Positions 42,775 to 52,990 of a stretch of DNA of 64,000 nt are shown here, in pieces. The stretch lies in the NCBI RefSeq assembly GCF_902806685.2, contig NC_048539.1, positions 16,346,378 through 16,410,377 on the forward strand, in the 5' to 3' direction. The notes under the pieces were generated by a model that was not told the DNA's origin, searched no databases, and was given only the letters and a program-made list of their open reading frames with translations. The translations under genes were made by a program, and so were the position numbers. This stretch comes from Maniola hyperantus. Taxonomy: Eukaryota; Arthropoda; Insecta; Lepidoptera; Nymphalidae. The number at the start of each line of letters is the position of its first letter. The first letter of the stretch is position 1.

Positions 42775-43360
42775 CAAAAAAGTTTTTTTTTTATAATTAA
42801 TGCGTTCGCGCATAGTTCATTAGATTGAGTTAAACTTTGTGCAATTGTTGTTGACATTTTGGCGAAGATTTCTAACGTAGCACCATCAACGTGGCGTGCG
42901 ATTCGCATTGCAACACATGCCGAGCATACTTGCTTTTGTCGGAACAAGAGCAAGTTTTCTTGCACAATCAGTGTTCCATGCACAGAGTAATTTGTAAATA
43001 TTGGTCCCATGATAAACCAACTTTTTTTACCACGAACCAAAATCAAAAATTGTAACAGCTTGTTATTAGATGTTAGATAAATAAAAAATCTAGATAAACC
43101 TGGTTCCCTTTAATTGTAACAATGGGTATCTTTTTTAACTTATTGTACCCCGAGAGCCGGTAGAAAAATTTGTGAAGGTGCTTGTTAAAGCTGAGACTTT
43201 CTAAGGAGGTCCTTCTGCGTTAGCTGTGCAGCAAAACCTGATGGTAGTAGGTTTAAAGCTGCTATTGTAATAATAGTGCTATATGGTAACAAAATTTACA
43301 TCTTAGTAGATGTTTTCTTCGTACTCGTAAGTGCTTGATGACTTATCTGAGTACTGTACA
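42775..43360. other. Unexplained ORF on the minus strand (43046-42774), not supported
   Basis: A 90-codon frame without a recognised motif, starting at a GAT microsatellite. Probably chance or old element DNA. Confidence 0.3.
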
Positions 43361-43577
43361 TCCATACTAATATTATAAATGCGAAAGTGTGTTAAACTGT
43401 TTGTCCGCTAGCTTTTCACGGCCCAACCGTTCAACCGATTTTGATAAAATTTGGCACAGAGTTGGCTTATATCCCGGGGAACAATTTAGTTTACTTTTTA
43501 TTCCGAAAAATTAAAGAATTCCCACGGGATTTTAAAAAACCTAAATCCACGCGGACGAAGTCACGGGCATCATCTAG
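43361..43577 (+). mobile_element. Helitron-like element, family D
   Basis: A|TCCATACTAATATTATAAA to GGGCATCATCTAG|T, full length. Confidence 0.75.
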
Positions 43578-43587
43578 TTTCTTATAA

Positions 43588-44216
43588 CTATCTTAGTTCT
43601 ATCTGCTTTCTTCAAGCACCTCCAGGTGTTTTCCCACAGGCTCTCGGCTCATCACACTCGTACTTAAAGGGAATGTACCGTTGTACGGTTACATAAGAGC
43701 TAAGTGACATAACCAGGGCTCATGCACTGGTTCATTTAATTGTATATCCCAGTGTTGCGCAACTCATTGTCTCGAGTTGCATTGCTTTTATTGATAACAG
43801 TATGGTAATATGAACTGAGCTAGATAGTACACGTAGTGCACGTGCAATATCAATGTCCGCAAAATGTTCGCGCGCTACACACTCTTGGACGCGGTGTACG
43901 CGAAACGATTCGCGGCGAATTCGTCCTTTTAAGACAAGGTATTATCTTAGCTCTGCCTCTCTTTTCAAGCACCTCCGGAAGTTTTGCGACAGGCTCTCGG
44001 CCCATCACACTCGTACTTTACTTAAAGGGAATGTACGGTTACATAAGAGCTAAGTGACATAACCAGGGCTCTGCGCTGGTTCATTTAATTGTATATCCCA
44101 ACGTTGTGCAACGCATTGTCTCGAGGTGCACCGCTTTCTTTGATAGCTATAAGGTAATGTGAACTGAACTAGATAGTACACGTAGTGCACGTGCAATATC
44201 AATGTCCGCAAAATGC
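43588..44216. repeat. Local direct duplication, ~280 bp units
   Basis: 43588-43868 and about 43946-44216 share most bases (CACACTCGTACTT, ACATAAGAGCTAAGTGACAT, GTGCACGTGCAATATCAATG), offset about 348 bp. No coding potential. Confidence 0.75.
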
Positions 44217-44429
44217 TATGAACTCGTGCCCCCCTCGTCCCCCCATCCCGATTGCCATTTCAACCTGTCGCGAACTATAGATAGTAGATAGTGTGCAGCA
44301 GGCTGCCCGTGACTTCGTCTGCGTAGAACTGAAAACCTACCTAAGTAAACATCTTTGAATAAATAGCGTATCGGCGATGAATACCAAGTCCCAGGTTCGA
44401 TTTCCGCGTGGGTCAATTTGGAAATTTAT

Positions 44430-44690
44430 AGTTTTATATTTTATTTTTTATTCAGATACAAGTTAGCCCTTGACTGCAATCTCACCTGGTGGTAAGTGAT
44501 GATGCAGTCTAAGATGATAGCGGGCTAACCTGGAAGGGGTATGGCTGTTTTTATTAAACCCATACCCCTTTGGTTTCTACACGGCATTGTACCGGAACGC
44601 TAAATCGCTTGGCGGCACGGCTTTGCCGGTAGGGTGGTAACTAGCCACGGCCGAAGTCTCCCACCAGACCAGACCAGAAATTTACACCGC
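44430..44690 (-). mobile_element. SINE 3, 5'-truncated
   Basis: Body to ATACAAGTTAGCCCTTGACT end, reverse; tRNA head missing. Confidence 0.7.
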
Positions 44691-44943
44691 ACCGTGCCAC
44701 ATCCGTACAAAAAACAACACAGATTTTTTTCATGGTGGTCAATTTGAACAGCTTTTAGGTAATTCTGAGTTGTTGTCTACAGAAATCAATCTAAATCATG
44801 TTTGATCTGATTTCATAACGTAATGATAAAGTGTGGTTAGTAATTTGGTATGCACTGTTTTTGTAGATAGTATGTGTTCTAAATGTGAAGACCATGGTCC
44901 TATCTCAAATTTTTTGAAACTTATTTATCAATTTATTTATCAA

Positions 44944-45164
44944 CTAGCTGATGCCCTCGACTTCGTCCGTGTGGAATTAGGTTTATCTTGGGAACTCTTA
45001 GATTTTCCGGGATAAAAAGTAGCCTATGTCATTCTTCAGGTCTTTATCTATACCCATGCAAAAAATCACGTCAATCCGTTGCACCGTTGCGACGTGATTG
45101 AAGGACAAACCAACCAACCAACAAACAAACGCACTTTCGCATTTATAATAAGGGTACCTACTGA
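44944..45164 (-). mobile_element. Helitron-like element, family D (TCAGT type), copy 1 of a pair
   Basis: CTAGCTGATGCCCTCGACTT to GGGTACCTACTGA|T. Shares private changes with the copy at 45273. Confidence 0.75.
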
Positions 45165-45272
45165 TTTATTTATTTTTGTAGATTTCCTTTAAAAAGAAAA
45201 CAGTAGGTATTTCATACCCAAGCCAAGCTGAACAATAATTGATTGGACTGGTAAAGTCTGATATATAGTGTA

Positions 45273-45503
45273 CTAGCTGATGCCCTCGACTTCGTCCGTG
45301 TGGAATTAGGTTTATCTTGGGAACTCTTAGATTTTCCGGAATAAAAAGTAGCCTATGTCATTCTTCAGGTCTTTATCTATACCCATGCAAAAAATCACGT
45401 CAATCCGTTGCACCGTTGCGACGTGATTGATGGACAAACCAACAAATCAACAAACCAATAAACCAACAAACAAACACTTTCGTATTTATAATAAGGGTAC
45501 TGA
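45273..45503 (-). mobile_element. Helitron-like element, family D (TCAGT type), copy 2 of a pair
   Basis: CTAGCTGATGCCCTCGACTT to AGGGTACTGA|T. Nearly identical to copy 1, with different flanks. Confidence 0.75.
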
Positions 45504-45598
45504 TAAGGTTACTGATTTTTCCTCAGTTTGCTTCTCGGAGAAACACGTCTCGTAGGTAAGCGACGCTATTAGCCTGGTACTTTAGACCTTCTGAAGTT

Positions 45599-45830
45599 AG
45601 GTTTTTAGGATTCCGTACCTCAAAAGGAAAAACGAATCCTTTATAGGATCAATTCGTTGTCTGTCTGTCAAGAAACCTAGAGGGTACTTTCCGTTGACCT
45701 AGAATCATAGGCAGGTACCTAGGTCTTATAGCACACGTGAGGGAAAAAGATCCGAAAACCGTGAATTTATTTACATCACGAAAAAAAAATTAAAATCTCA
45801 CGAACAAATAATTAAGTGGTATTTTCAACT
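45599..45830 (-). repeat. Interspersed repeat E, truncated
   Basis: GGATTCCGTACCTCAAAAGG to AATAATTAAGTGGTATTTTC. Confidence 0.6.
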
Positions 45831-46069
45831 AATGATTTTAAGCATATTTCGTAATTTAACGACATAATTTTAATGTCCCATCGTGACCACGACCCGTGCA
45901 ATTGGGTTGAAATATCGACAAATAAAAACAAAAATTAATCGTGGTATGTACCCGTTAAATATACATTAAAATATGCATAAAAAATTTATTTTCAACTTTC
46001 AAACTTTTTTCTTTCTTTCTGACTTTCAACTTTTGGGAGTCGATTAAAAAAAGAATTAGGTACCTTGGC

Positions 46070-46600
46070 GATGGTATTCATATTTGAAACGCATAGTAGG
46101 TAGGTACCTATAAGGAAATGAGCTCCCCATTCCACGTGATTGCACTCGAATGCATACATCTATGACATGACGACTGTCATAAAGTGGCCCAGAGTTGCGC
46201 AACATTGCGCATCGCATTCACGCATGATGGCTGTTTCTCTGATTGCGCTTCCTCCATCTGTGATTGATCCTAGCCCCTACTACGGGTTTACGAAAGATGA
46301 TAGCCACGTAAATTGTGAAACGTCACATTCGTCTTAAGGTAAAACTTTTAAAGGTGAGTTTTATTTTCCCAATAGAACTTCTAAATCGCATGCACGCGCT
46401 CGAAAAAGTGCGTAATAATAGTCTATTTATGTTTTTTCCACTATATAGCCTTCAAATTTAAAACGCATAGACAAGGAAATAAGCACTCCATTCCACGTGA
46501 TTGCACTCGAATGCATACACTGTGATTGATCCTAGCCCCTACAACGGGCTTACGAACACGTAAAAGTGAGACACTTTCGAGTTTAGGTTAAATGTGATTT
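46070..46600. repeat. Local direct duplication with internal deletion
   Basis: 46070-46370 and 46450-46600 share AAACGCATAG, CATTCCACGTGATTGCACTC-GAATGCATACA and TGTGATTGATCCTAGCCCCT. The second copy lacks about 120 bp of the middle. Confidence 0.7.
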
Positions 46601-46639
46601 TTATTGTTTGATTTTTACAGTTTTCATTGCGTTGGCACA

Positions 46640-47145
46640 TTTCTTTATGACCTGAATTCAGCGGTTCCCTGTGACTCCTTTGATATCGTCTGTCCACCTA
46701 GGCCAGCGTGGGAAGACCTGCGCTTTCCGGTGCGAGGTCGCAATTCTAGCACCTTGGGAGCCCAATGTCTATCGGTTTTCAAACTGTGTACCCTACCCAT
46801 TGCCACTTCTTCTTCTTCTTCTCGAGTCGACGGTCACCTCAAATACGGGCAGCCCAAAAAGCCGCAACCATGATAGCTCGGTCGGTAGCTTCGTGTAGCT
46901 CCTCGTTCGTGCAGGTTTTCGGGCATGCAGGGTACCCAGTCATGTGCGCAATGGTCTGAAGGTGGCCATCGTGGTGAAAAGATAAGTCAGCCTACTGGTT
47001 TTGTTTGTGTAGTGCTTCCAAGGACGCCGGGTGCTTGTGATCGGTATAAAACTAAGCACCACACGGCCATCGAGCTATGTCGGTCAGGTAAGTACTCTGG
47101 TTTTCATACGGATCTCCTCACTCCTGATTTGATAGTTAGCGACCA
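46640..47145 (-). mobile_element. RTE-type LINE fragment interrupted by another element end
   Basis: Decayed RTE C-terminal block at 46650-46812 and its upstream part at 47090-47145. In between, a minus frame reads MTGYPACPKTCTNEELHEAT, DRAIMVAAFWAARI-stop, followed by (GAA)n. This looks like the 3' end of a second LINE-like element inserted into the RTE copy. Identity of the inserted element is uncertain. Confidence 0.55.
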
Positions 47146-47881
47146 TGTCTCAGATTAACTAGTAGGCATCGATATAAATGACAAGATATGCCTAAGCGAA
47201 CAAAATTTTTCACGGTTTTGGAACCAAATAAATCAGCGCCACTTCTTAGATACTAATGAACGACCCGTTTGAAATCCAGACGTCACTGAGGTTGCATTGC
47301 ATTGGTGCAAAATAAACTTTTTAGGACCAATGAGTCGGTGCCATTTTGCTTGTTCAATGGCCCTGTACTTACGAAGTAATATATAAGTCAATGCTAGTAG
47401 GCATTATCTTGAAACTCATCGTAATACTTTTGTAACCTTAGTAGGGGCTCCTACGTAACAATCGTAAATAGTAAATGATATTGAGGAACCAAATTACACC
47501 TTGCAACTTGCTCGCCGTGGCCTGAGTCCGTCCACTGTCCATCATTTACATTGTTGCTACCTACCCTACCTACTTGAATAAAGCAATGTTCAGCAGAGGG
47601 CAGATATGCGTAGTGTGACGCGTGATTTTGGAAGAAAGAAAAACAGAAATGCTTCAAAGCAGTCGAGCCACTAATTTAATATAAGAATCACATTATAATT
47701 AGTTAATTAATTATTTAACAATGAGGAATACAAAAAGCGACGTGTAAATCGAATGGCGGCCAAAGACAAGAGAGAGTCCAAACCAAAAGTCAAATGTCAT
47801 TTGTATTAAGCTTGTCTATGGCAAGAATGCGTTCAAAATAAGAATGGATACATTCATTTTCCAACAAGCAATTCCATAATA

Positions 47882-48012
47882 TAACGACCTCTCTGGCGCA
47901 GTGGTGGGCGCTGTGGTCTGATAAGTGGGACGTCCAAGGTTCGATTTCCAGCAGGGGCAATTTATAATTTCTAAATTGTCTCTGGTCTGTTCTTGTGGGA
48001 GCCTCCGCCCGT
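47882..48012 (+). mobile_element. SINE 3, 3'-truncated
   Basis: CTCTGGCGCAGTGGTGGGCG head and first third of the body. Confidence 0.65.
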
Positions 48013-48061
48013 GGAAACTCATCCGAATAGCCGAGTTGCCCCTTTACAATTTTGTCCATTG

Positions 48062-48380
48062 CATGGAGTTTCTCTACGTGATCAAATCAGAAATGAGGAG
48101 ATCCGTAGGAGAAGTAGAGTAACCGACATAGCTCAACGGGTTGCGAAGCTGAAGTGGCAATGGGCAGGGCACATAGTTCGTACAACCGATAGACGTTGGG
48201 GTACCAAGGTGTTGGAATGGCGACCTCGCACCGGAAGACGCAGCGTTGGAAGACCCCCCACTAGGTGGACGGACGACATAAGACGAGTCGCAGGGAGCCG
48301 CTGAATCCAGGCGGCGCAAGACCGTGGCGTGTGGAAGTCCCTACAAATTTCCAGCAGTGGACGTCTATTGGTTGATGATG
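48062..48380 (+). mobile_element. RTE-type LINE C-terminal fragment with stop
   Basis: Open from GVSLRDQIRNEEIRRRSRVT through WTDDIRRVAGSR, then a TGA where sister copies have Trp. Its tail (TTGATGATGG) is short. It starts right after a truncated SINE (47882-48012). Confidence 0.75.
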
Positions 48381-48664
48381 GTGATGAATTGCCCATTGCC
48401 TTTCTCGTATTTCTTACTAAGTACATTATATTATTTTCTTGTGTAGTGCGCTGTTTAAACTAACTGTTCCTAATTGTATGTTTTGAGTTCAAGTGTGATT
48501 GCATTATTTTGCATCGTGCGTTCCTCATACATACTAAGGTAGTACAACGACCAATACGTCAAAGAGAAGACGAAGCGTGTTTGCACATATCTATCTACAT
48601 ATTTTTATTGTAGGCAAGCGTGCTCCAACATAAGGCTGCATCATCACTTTTTTTATATAAAATA

Positions 48665-48916
48665 CTAGCAGAGGCCCGCGACTTCGTCCATTTACGTTTT
48701 TGAAAATCCCGCGGGAACTCTTTGATTTTCCGGGATAAAAAGTAGCCTATGTCATTCTTCAGGTCTTAATCTATACCCATGCAAAAAATCACGTAAATCC
48801 GTTGCACCGTTGCGACGTGATTGAAGGACAAACCAACAAACCAACAAATCAACAAACCAACAAACCGATAAACCAACAAACCAACAAACAAACACACTTT
48901 CACATTTATTATAAAA
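48665..48916 (-). mobile_element. Helitron-like element, family D
   Basis: CTAGCAGAGGCCCGCGACTT through expanded CCAACAAA repeats to TTCACATTTATTATAA; followed by a LINE tail stub. Confidence 0.7.
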
Positions 48917-48989
48917 AATTAAAAAAATTAAAATCTTTTTTATTCGAATAAACTTTTACAAGTACTTATAAAAGTACGTAGGTACGGAT

Positions 48990-49146
48990 TAGCCAAGTTA
49001 ATTGCTGACTAATATTCACCTTTCCCCTCCAATTAAGCGTAAAGCTTGTGCTTGGAGTAGGTACGACAATAGTGCAACGGGTGGGATTTGAACCGGCGAC
49101 CCTTTGGTTTTCAGTCCGCTCCTTTAACCGTTGAGCGATCGAGGCT
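48990..49146 (-). mobile_element. SINE 2
   Basis: Reverse copy, full tRNA head (GAGCGATCGAGGCTC). Confidence 0.7.
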
Positions 49147-49483
49147 CTTGCCAGCATTTCAGATTGCAGCGAAGTGCTAGTCTATAAATTAAATAAAAAT
49201 CTGTCCTAACTTGTTAAGAAACATTCAATTTCCCCCGATAAAGACATGACTGTGTGACAGAATTATGTTGGTATCCTGGCATCCTAACCCCTTCCAAACC
49301 TACCTGTTGCTTTCGTCAAGTAATAATGTTTCCTATAAAGAAGTTCTCTAGGTTTTATTGACTGAAAACAAAGCATTTAACACTCTGGTAAGAAAGAGGA
49401 AGAGGTTCCTCAATGCTAAATGTTGAAGAACACATTTCACGCAGACTTCGATAACACCTAATTTTATTTATCTATCCATTAGC

Positions 49484-49612
49484 TTATGCCCATGACTTCG
49501 TCCACGTGGACTACACCTGTTCAAACCCCGTATTTTACCCCCTTCAGGGGTTGAATTTTCAAAAAATATTTCTTGATAAATCAGTCATTAAGTCAGCTTT
49601 TAATTTTATCCT
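49484..49612 (-). mobile_element. Helitron-like element, family A, decayed
   Basis: TTAGCTTATGCCCATGACTT to CAGTCATTAAGTCAGC. Confidence 0.5.
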
Positions 49613-49745
49613 TTACATTTTATTGACCCAGTGATCCTATACTTTGACATAGGAGAGTCTTATATCGGCTCCCTGCAGCTGAGCTGTTTTGAGCACATTG
49701 CATGAAAACAAATTACTTATGCAATTGTTCTCATTTCGGATTCTT

Positions 49746-49815
49746 TGTCGAGATGGCAATCGGGGGCTGTGCGGATGTGCGGGACGTCCCCACCCCGATT
49801 GCCATCTCGACCTCG
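49746..49815. mobile_element. MITE P4 derivative, hairpin
   Basis: GTCGAGATGGCAATCGGGG and its exact reverse complement form a short internal-deletion version of P4. Confidence 0.65.
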
Positions 49816-50279
49816 GTAGCAGGGTAGCGCGACTGGTTGCGCCGTCACTGGTGTCCTAGACAGTGCGACAAGGCTATCTTGGCGCGTGGCAAAAATCGGA
49901 ACTAACGTTCCCGTCAAGTGTTACATTTGTTCTTGTTTGAATATTCACAGCCTTTGTTCTCCAACAGCGCCCCCCTGTCAATGTCATTCAAGTGCCAAGA
50001 GAGCCTTGTCGCACTGTAATTCAAGTTGCATATTAATTACCTAACTAGGTAGTTACTTATATTACAACGAGTAAAAATAAGCAAGTCATCATTTCGACAT
50101 GATGCGGAAAATTTTACTTTTGAAACACGGTAAAAGTTATTGAAGCGAACTAATTTACACCGAAATCGTTTGGTATTCGGAGATATTTTCCTTGTTACAA
50201 AATTACGCACTAAATAATTACCCAAGAGTACCTAACGTTGGAAAGTCCATTACTTGGCTTACTTCACCATTCATCTATA

Positions 50280-50319
50280 TCTAAATATATAAAAGGAAAG
50301 GGTGACTGACTGACTGACT

Positions 50320-50350
<31 letters not shown>

Positions 50351-50543
50351 AGACTGACTGACTGATCTATCAAGGCACAGCTCAAATTACTGGACGGATT
50401 GGGCTGAAATTTGGCATGCAGATAGCTATTATGACGTAGGCGTCCGCTAAGAAAGGGTTTTTGAAAATTCAACCCCTAAGGGGGTGAAATAGGGGTTTGA
50501 AATTTGTGTAGTCCACGCCGACGAAGTCGCGAGCATAAGCTAG
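50280..50543 (+). mobile_element. Helitron-like element, family A, long (GACT)n
   Basis: A|TCTAAATATATAAAAGGA to CATAAGCTAG|T, full length. Confidence 0.75.
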
Positions 50544-50544
50544 T

Positions 50545-50707
50545 TAATATTATAAAGAGGTAATGTCGTTAAGTTTGTTTGTAGGGGGTAATCTCTGGAT
50601 CTACTGAACCGATTTTGAAAATTCTTTCACCAATAGAAAGCTACATTATTCCTAAATGACATAGGCTATATTATATACACGCGGGCAAAGCCGCGGGGAT
50701 CAGCTAG
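50545..50707 (+). mobile_element. Helitron-like element, family L
   Basis: Follows the A copy directly: AAGAGGTAATGTCGTTAAGT, GTTTGTAGGGGGTAATCTCT, ending GCGGGCAAAGCCGCGGGGAT-CAGCTAG|T with a strong hairpin (GCGGGC...GCCGCG). A second fragment of L is at 54748-54840. Confidence 0.6.
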
Positions 50708-50721
50708 TCATATTATATAGG

Positions 50722-50905
50722 TAAAGGACAACATTTTGAACACCTATTTCACCCCTTTAGAGGTTGAATTATAAAGTATCCTTTCTTAGCGGATGTCTAC
50801 GTCATAATAGCTATCTACATGCCTTTCACCCTGTCCGTCCAGTAGTTTGAGCTGTGCGCTATCAGCTATCAGTCAGTCAGTCCTTTTGCATTTTAAATGT
50901 TTAGA
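50722..50905 (-). mobile_element. Helitron-like element, family A, decayed
   Basis: ATTTCACCCCTTTAGAGG through TCAGTCAGTCCTTTTGCATT; 3' end lost. Confidence 0.5.
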
Positions 50906-51083
50906 TAAGGACGCAACCGAGCTTCGCTAGGCGTATTTCGGGTTTTTCTCGAAACTCAGAGATGCCATTTATCCAGATCATTATCTTAGTAGGTAGAGTA
51001 AGTACCTACCTAGGTAAACTATCTAAATACACATCCAAATCGTTAGAGCCATTTCCAATTAACTACATTTAAATACAAAAGAA

Positions 51084-51325
51084 GTAGCTGATGCCCGCGT
51101 GGATTAAGGATTTAAAATGCTGTAGGAATTCTTTAGTTTGTCGGGATAAAAAGTAGCCTTTGTTATCATATACTCCAGATTTTTAACTAACTACGTGTAC
51201 TATAATTAAATGAGTTGTTATTCTAAGAAGTTAGTATATCCATGCAAAAATCGCGCTGCTCCGTTGCGACGTGTTTGACGGCAAACCAATAAATCAGCAA
51301 ATAATTCGCATTTATTTATTATCGG
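51084..51325 (-). mobile_element. Helitron-like element, family D, decayed
   Basis: GTAGCTGATGCCCGCGTGGA to CGCATTTATTTATTAT. Confidence 0.5.
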
Positions 51326-51834
51326 TAGTGATGATTGTCGTGGTCGGCAAGGGGCAGTTAATTAATTTTTTTTTAAACTTATCTTAGGTAGGGCTAAACA
51401 AAATACCCGCATTTTTTCGGAGGTTCTGAAGTCTGAACTTCCGAACTTTTGTTCGCCAGGCAAATAAAGTTACCTCTGCATCAAGTCGTCATAAAATCAA
51501 ATTATGTATTTCGACTTTTGGGCATTTCGTATGAATCTCTAGTATGGGATTGCCAATCTTGGTTTTTAGTGTGGACTCAAAGTCCACTTGGAACGGTGTA
51601 GCACTTGCGAAAGTGCCTCGCGAATTGCTGTGTCACCTCGATTATACAATACGCATGCGTAGAAAGTGGATTCTCTGAATAATAAATTTTTTTTTGATAA
51701 AAATTCTTTTTGTTGACAGAAACAGCTACTTACAGCTATTAAATTGCGGTTAATAATATTTGTAGCGGTGATATATTATACTCAAACTTAGTTCGAACGA
51801 AGACCGAAACGAAGCCGAGCTCCTACTTGGGAGG

Positions 51835-52112
51835 GTCTGAGGTTCGATTCCGGGCTCTCTAACATTTCGGAGTTAAGTTTCGTTAGTTACATTTTAATCA
51901 ATTACTTACATATCACTTGCTTTAATGATGAAGGAAAACGTCGTAAGGAAACCTGCATGGCTGAGAGTTCTCCATGATGTTCTCAAAGGTTTCAAACACC
52001 TTTGAGAACATCATGGACTTGGCCAGGTGGTGGACTATGGAGAACCCCTTCTCATTCTGAGAGCCGCGCCACCCGTGCTCAGTAATGAGCCGGTGATGGG
52101 TTGATCATGATG
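51835..52112 (+). mobile_element. SINE 1 with internal inverted repeat
   Basis: B box (GGTTCGATTCC), body, and GGGTTGATCATGATGA end. A 19-bp stretch is inverted onto itself at 51972-52016. Confidence 0.7.
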
Positions 52113-52242
52113 ACAGAAATAGGCATCAAATTGGTTAAGTTAACTTTGTTCGTAGCGTTGATATAGGAGGGGTGAAGGGCCTGACTACCTGCCCATATTA
52201 CCTATGGGCCTGACGTTTGATTCTGGGCTCTCAAAATATATT

Positions 52243-52441
52243 TACAGTACCTAGATGGCAGAAAATATTGAACATCGACCTTTAGAAAAAGATAGTGGTT
52301 TCTTAGAGCGTTGTCTCCGTCGTTAAGACCGACAAAACGTCACATACGTATGAGTGACAGAGACAACGCTCTAAGAAGCCGAAACCTCTTTCTAATAGTC
52401 GATGTACAATATTTCCTGCCGGCTAACTACCTGTAATAGTA
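52243..52441. mobile_element. Palindromic MITE, family P2, upstream of DUSP12
   Basis: ACAGTACCTAGATGGCAGAA ... TATTTCCTGCCGGCTAACTA; centre ACGTCACATACGTATGAGTG. Confidence 0.7.
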
Positions 52442-52990
52442 CTATACTAATTTGGTGACACCAACCAAGACTTAAAACCTAGAATCCAGAGCTGCGTGAA
52501 AAGCACATAGATTAAATTTTTTAAACTGTCAGCGACCCTGTATAGTCTGTGCTTTACTCTATGCTCTATAGGCTGTCACTGTCAAATTTGAATTAAATTC
52601 ACGCGGGTGATCCAATAGGCTAAAAAACGAGATTGCGTATTTCTTTTTTCTAAAGAAATATTTATTCAAATAATTCGTGCAAATACATACAACATACTAT
52701 CAATTTCCAACAATATAAATCCAAACTCAAATTGTCATGAAGTGAAGGAATTTACAAAAGCTTCAGGGTTTTAAGTTTATTAAATTACCTTTTCCAAGTA
52801 TTGATTTTTCTGCCTCAAAGGTAAACTCTGGTAAACATTTACATTTTATGTTGATGATGAAAAGAGCTTTTATAGAGTTTAACTGAATATACTATTAGTG
52901 TCTTTTATGGTCGTAATAAATCTTTGTGCAATTTAAAGCTGTTTTGAAGTACTATTAAGTGTATTTGAAGTGATTTTGTTTGCAGTATAA
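52442..52990 (+). promoter_or_regulatory. DUSP12: DUSP12 upstream region
   Basis: The 550 bp between a P2 MITE and the ATG. AT-rich, no TATA box identified. TTTTGTTTGCAG just before the ATG could be the acceptor of a 5' UTR intron. Confidence 0.3.

Noticed and set aside
42580..42828. ORF with a long polyaspartate run
   Set aside because: It is a frame of the (GAT)n tail of an RTE LINE end. The minus-strand ORF at 32453-32869 is the same effect.
42774..43046. 90-codon minus-strand ORF
   Set aside because: No motif, no splice context, and it begins at microsatellite DNA; could not be supported as a gene.
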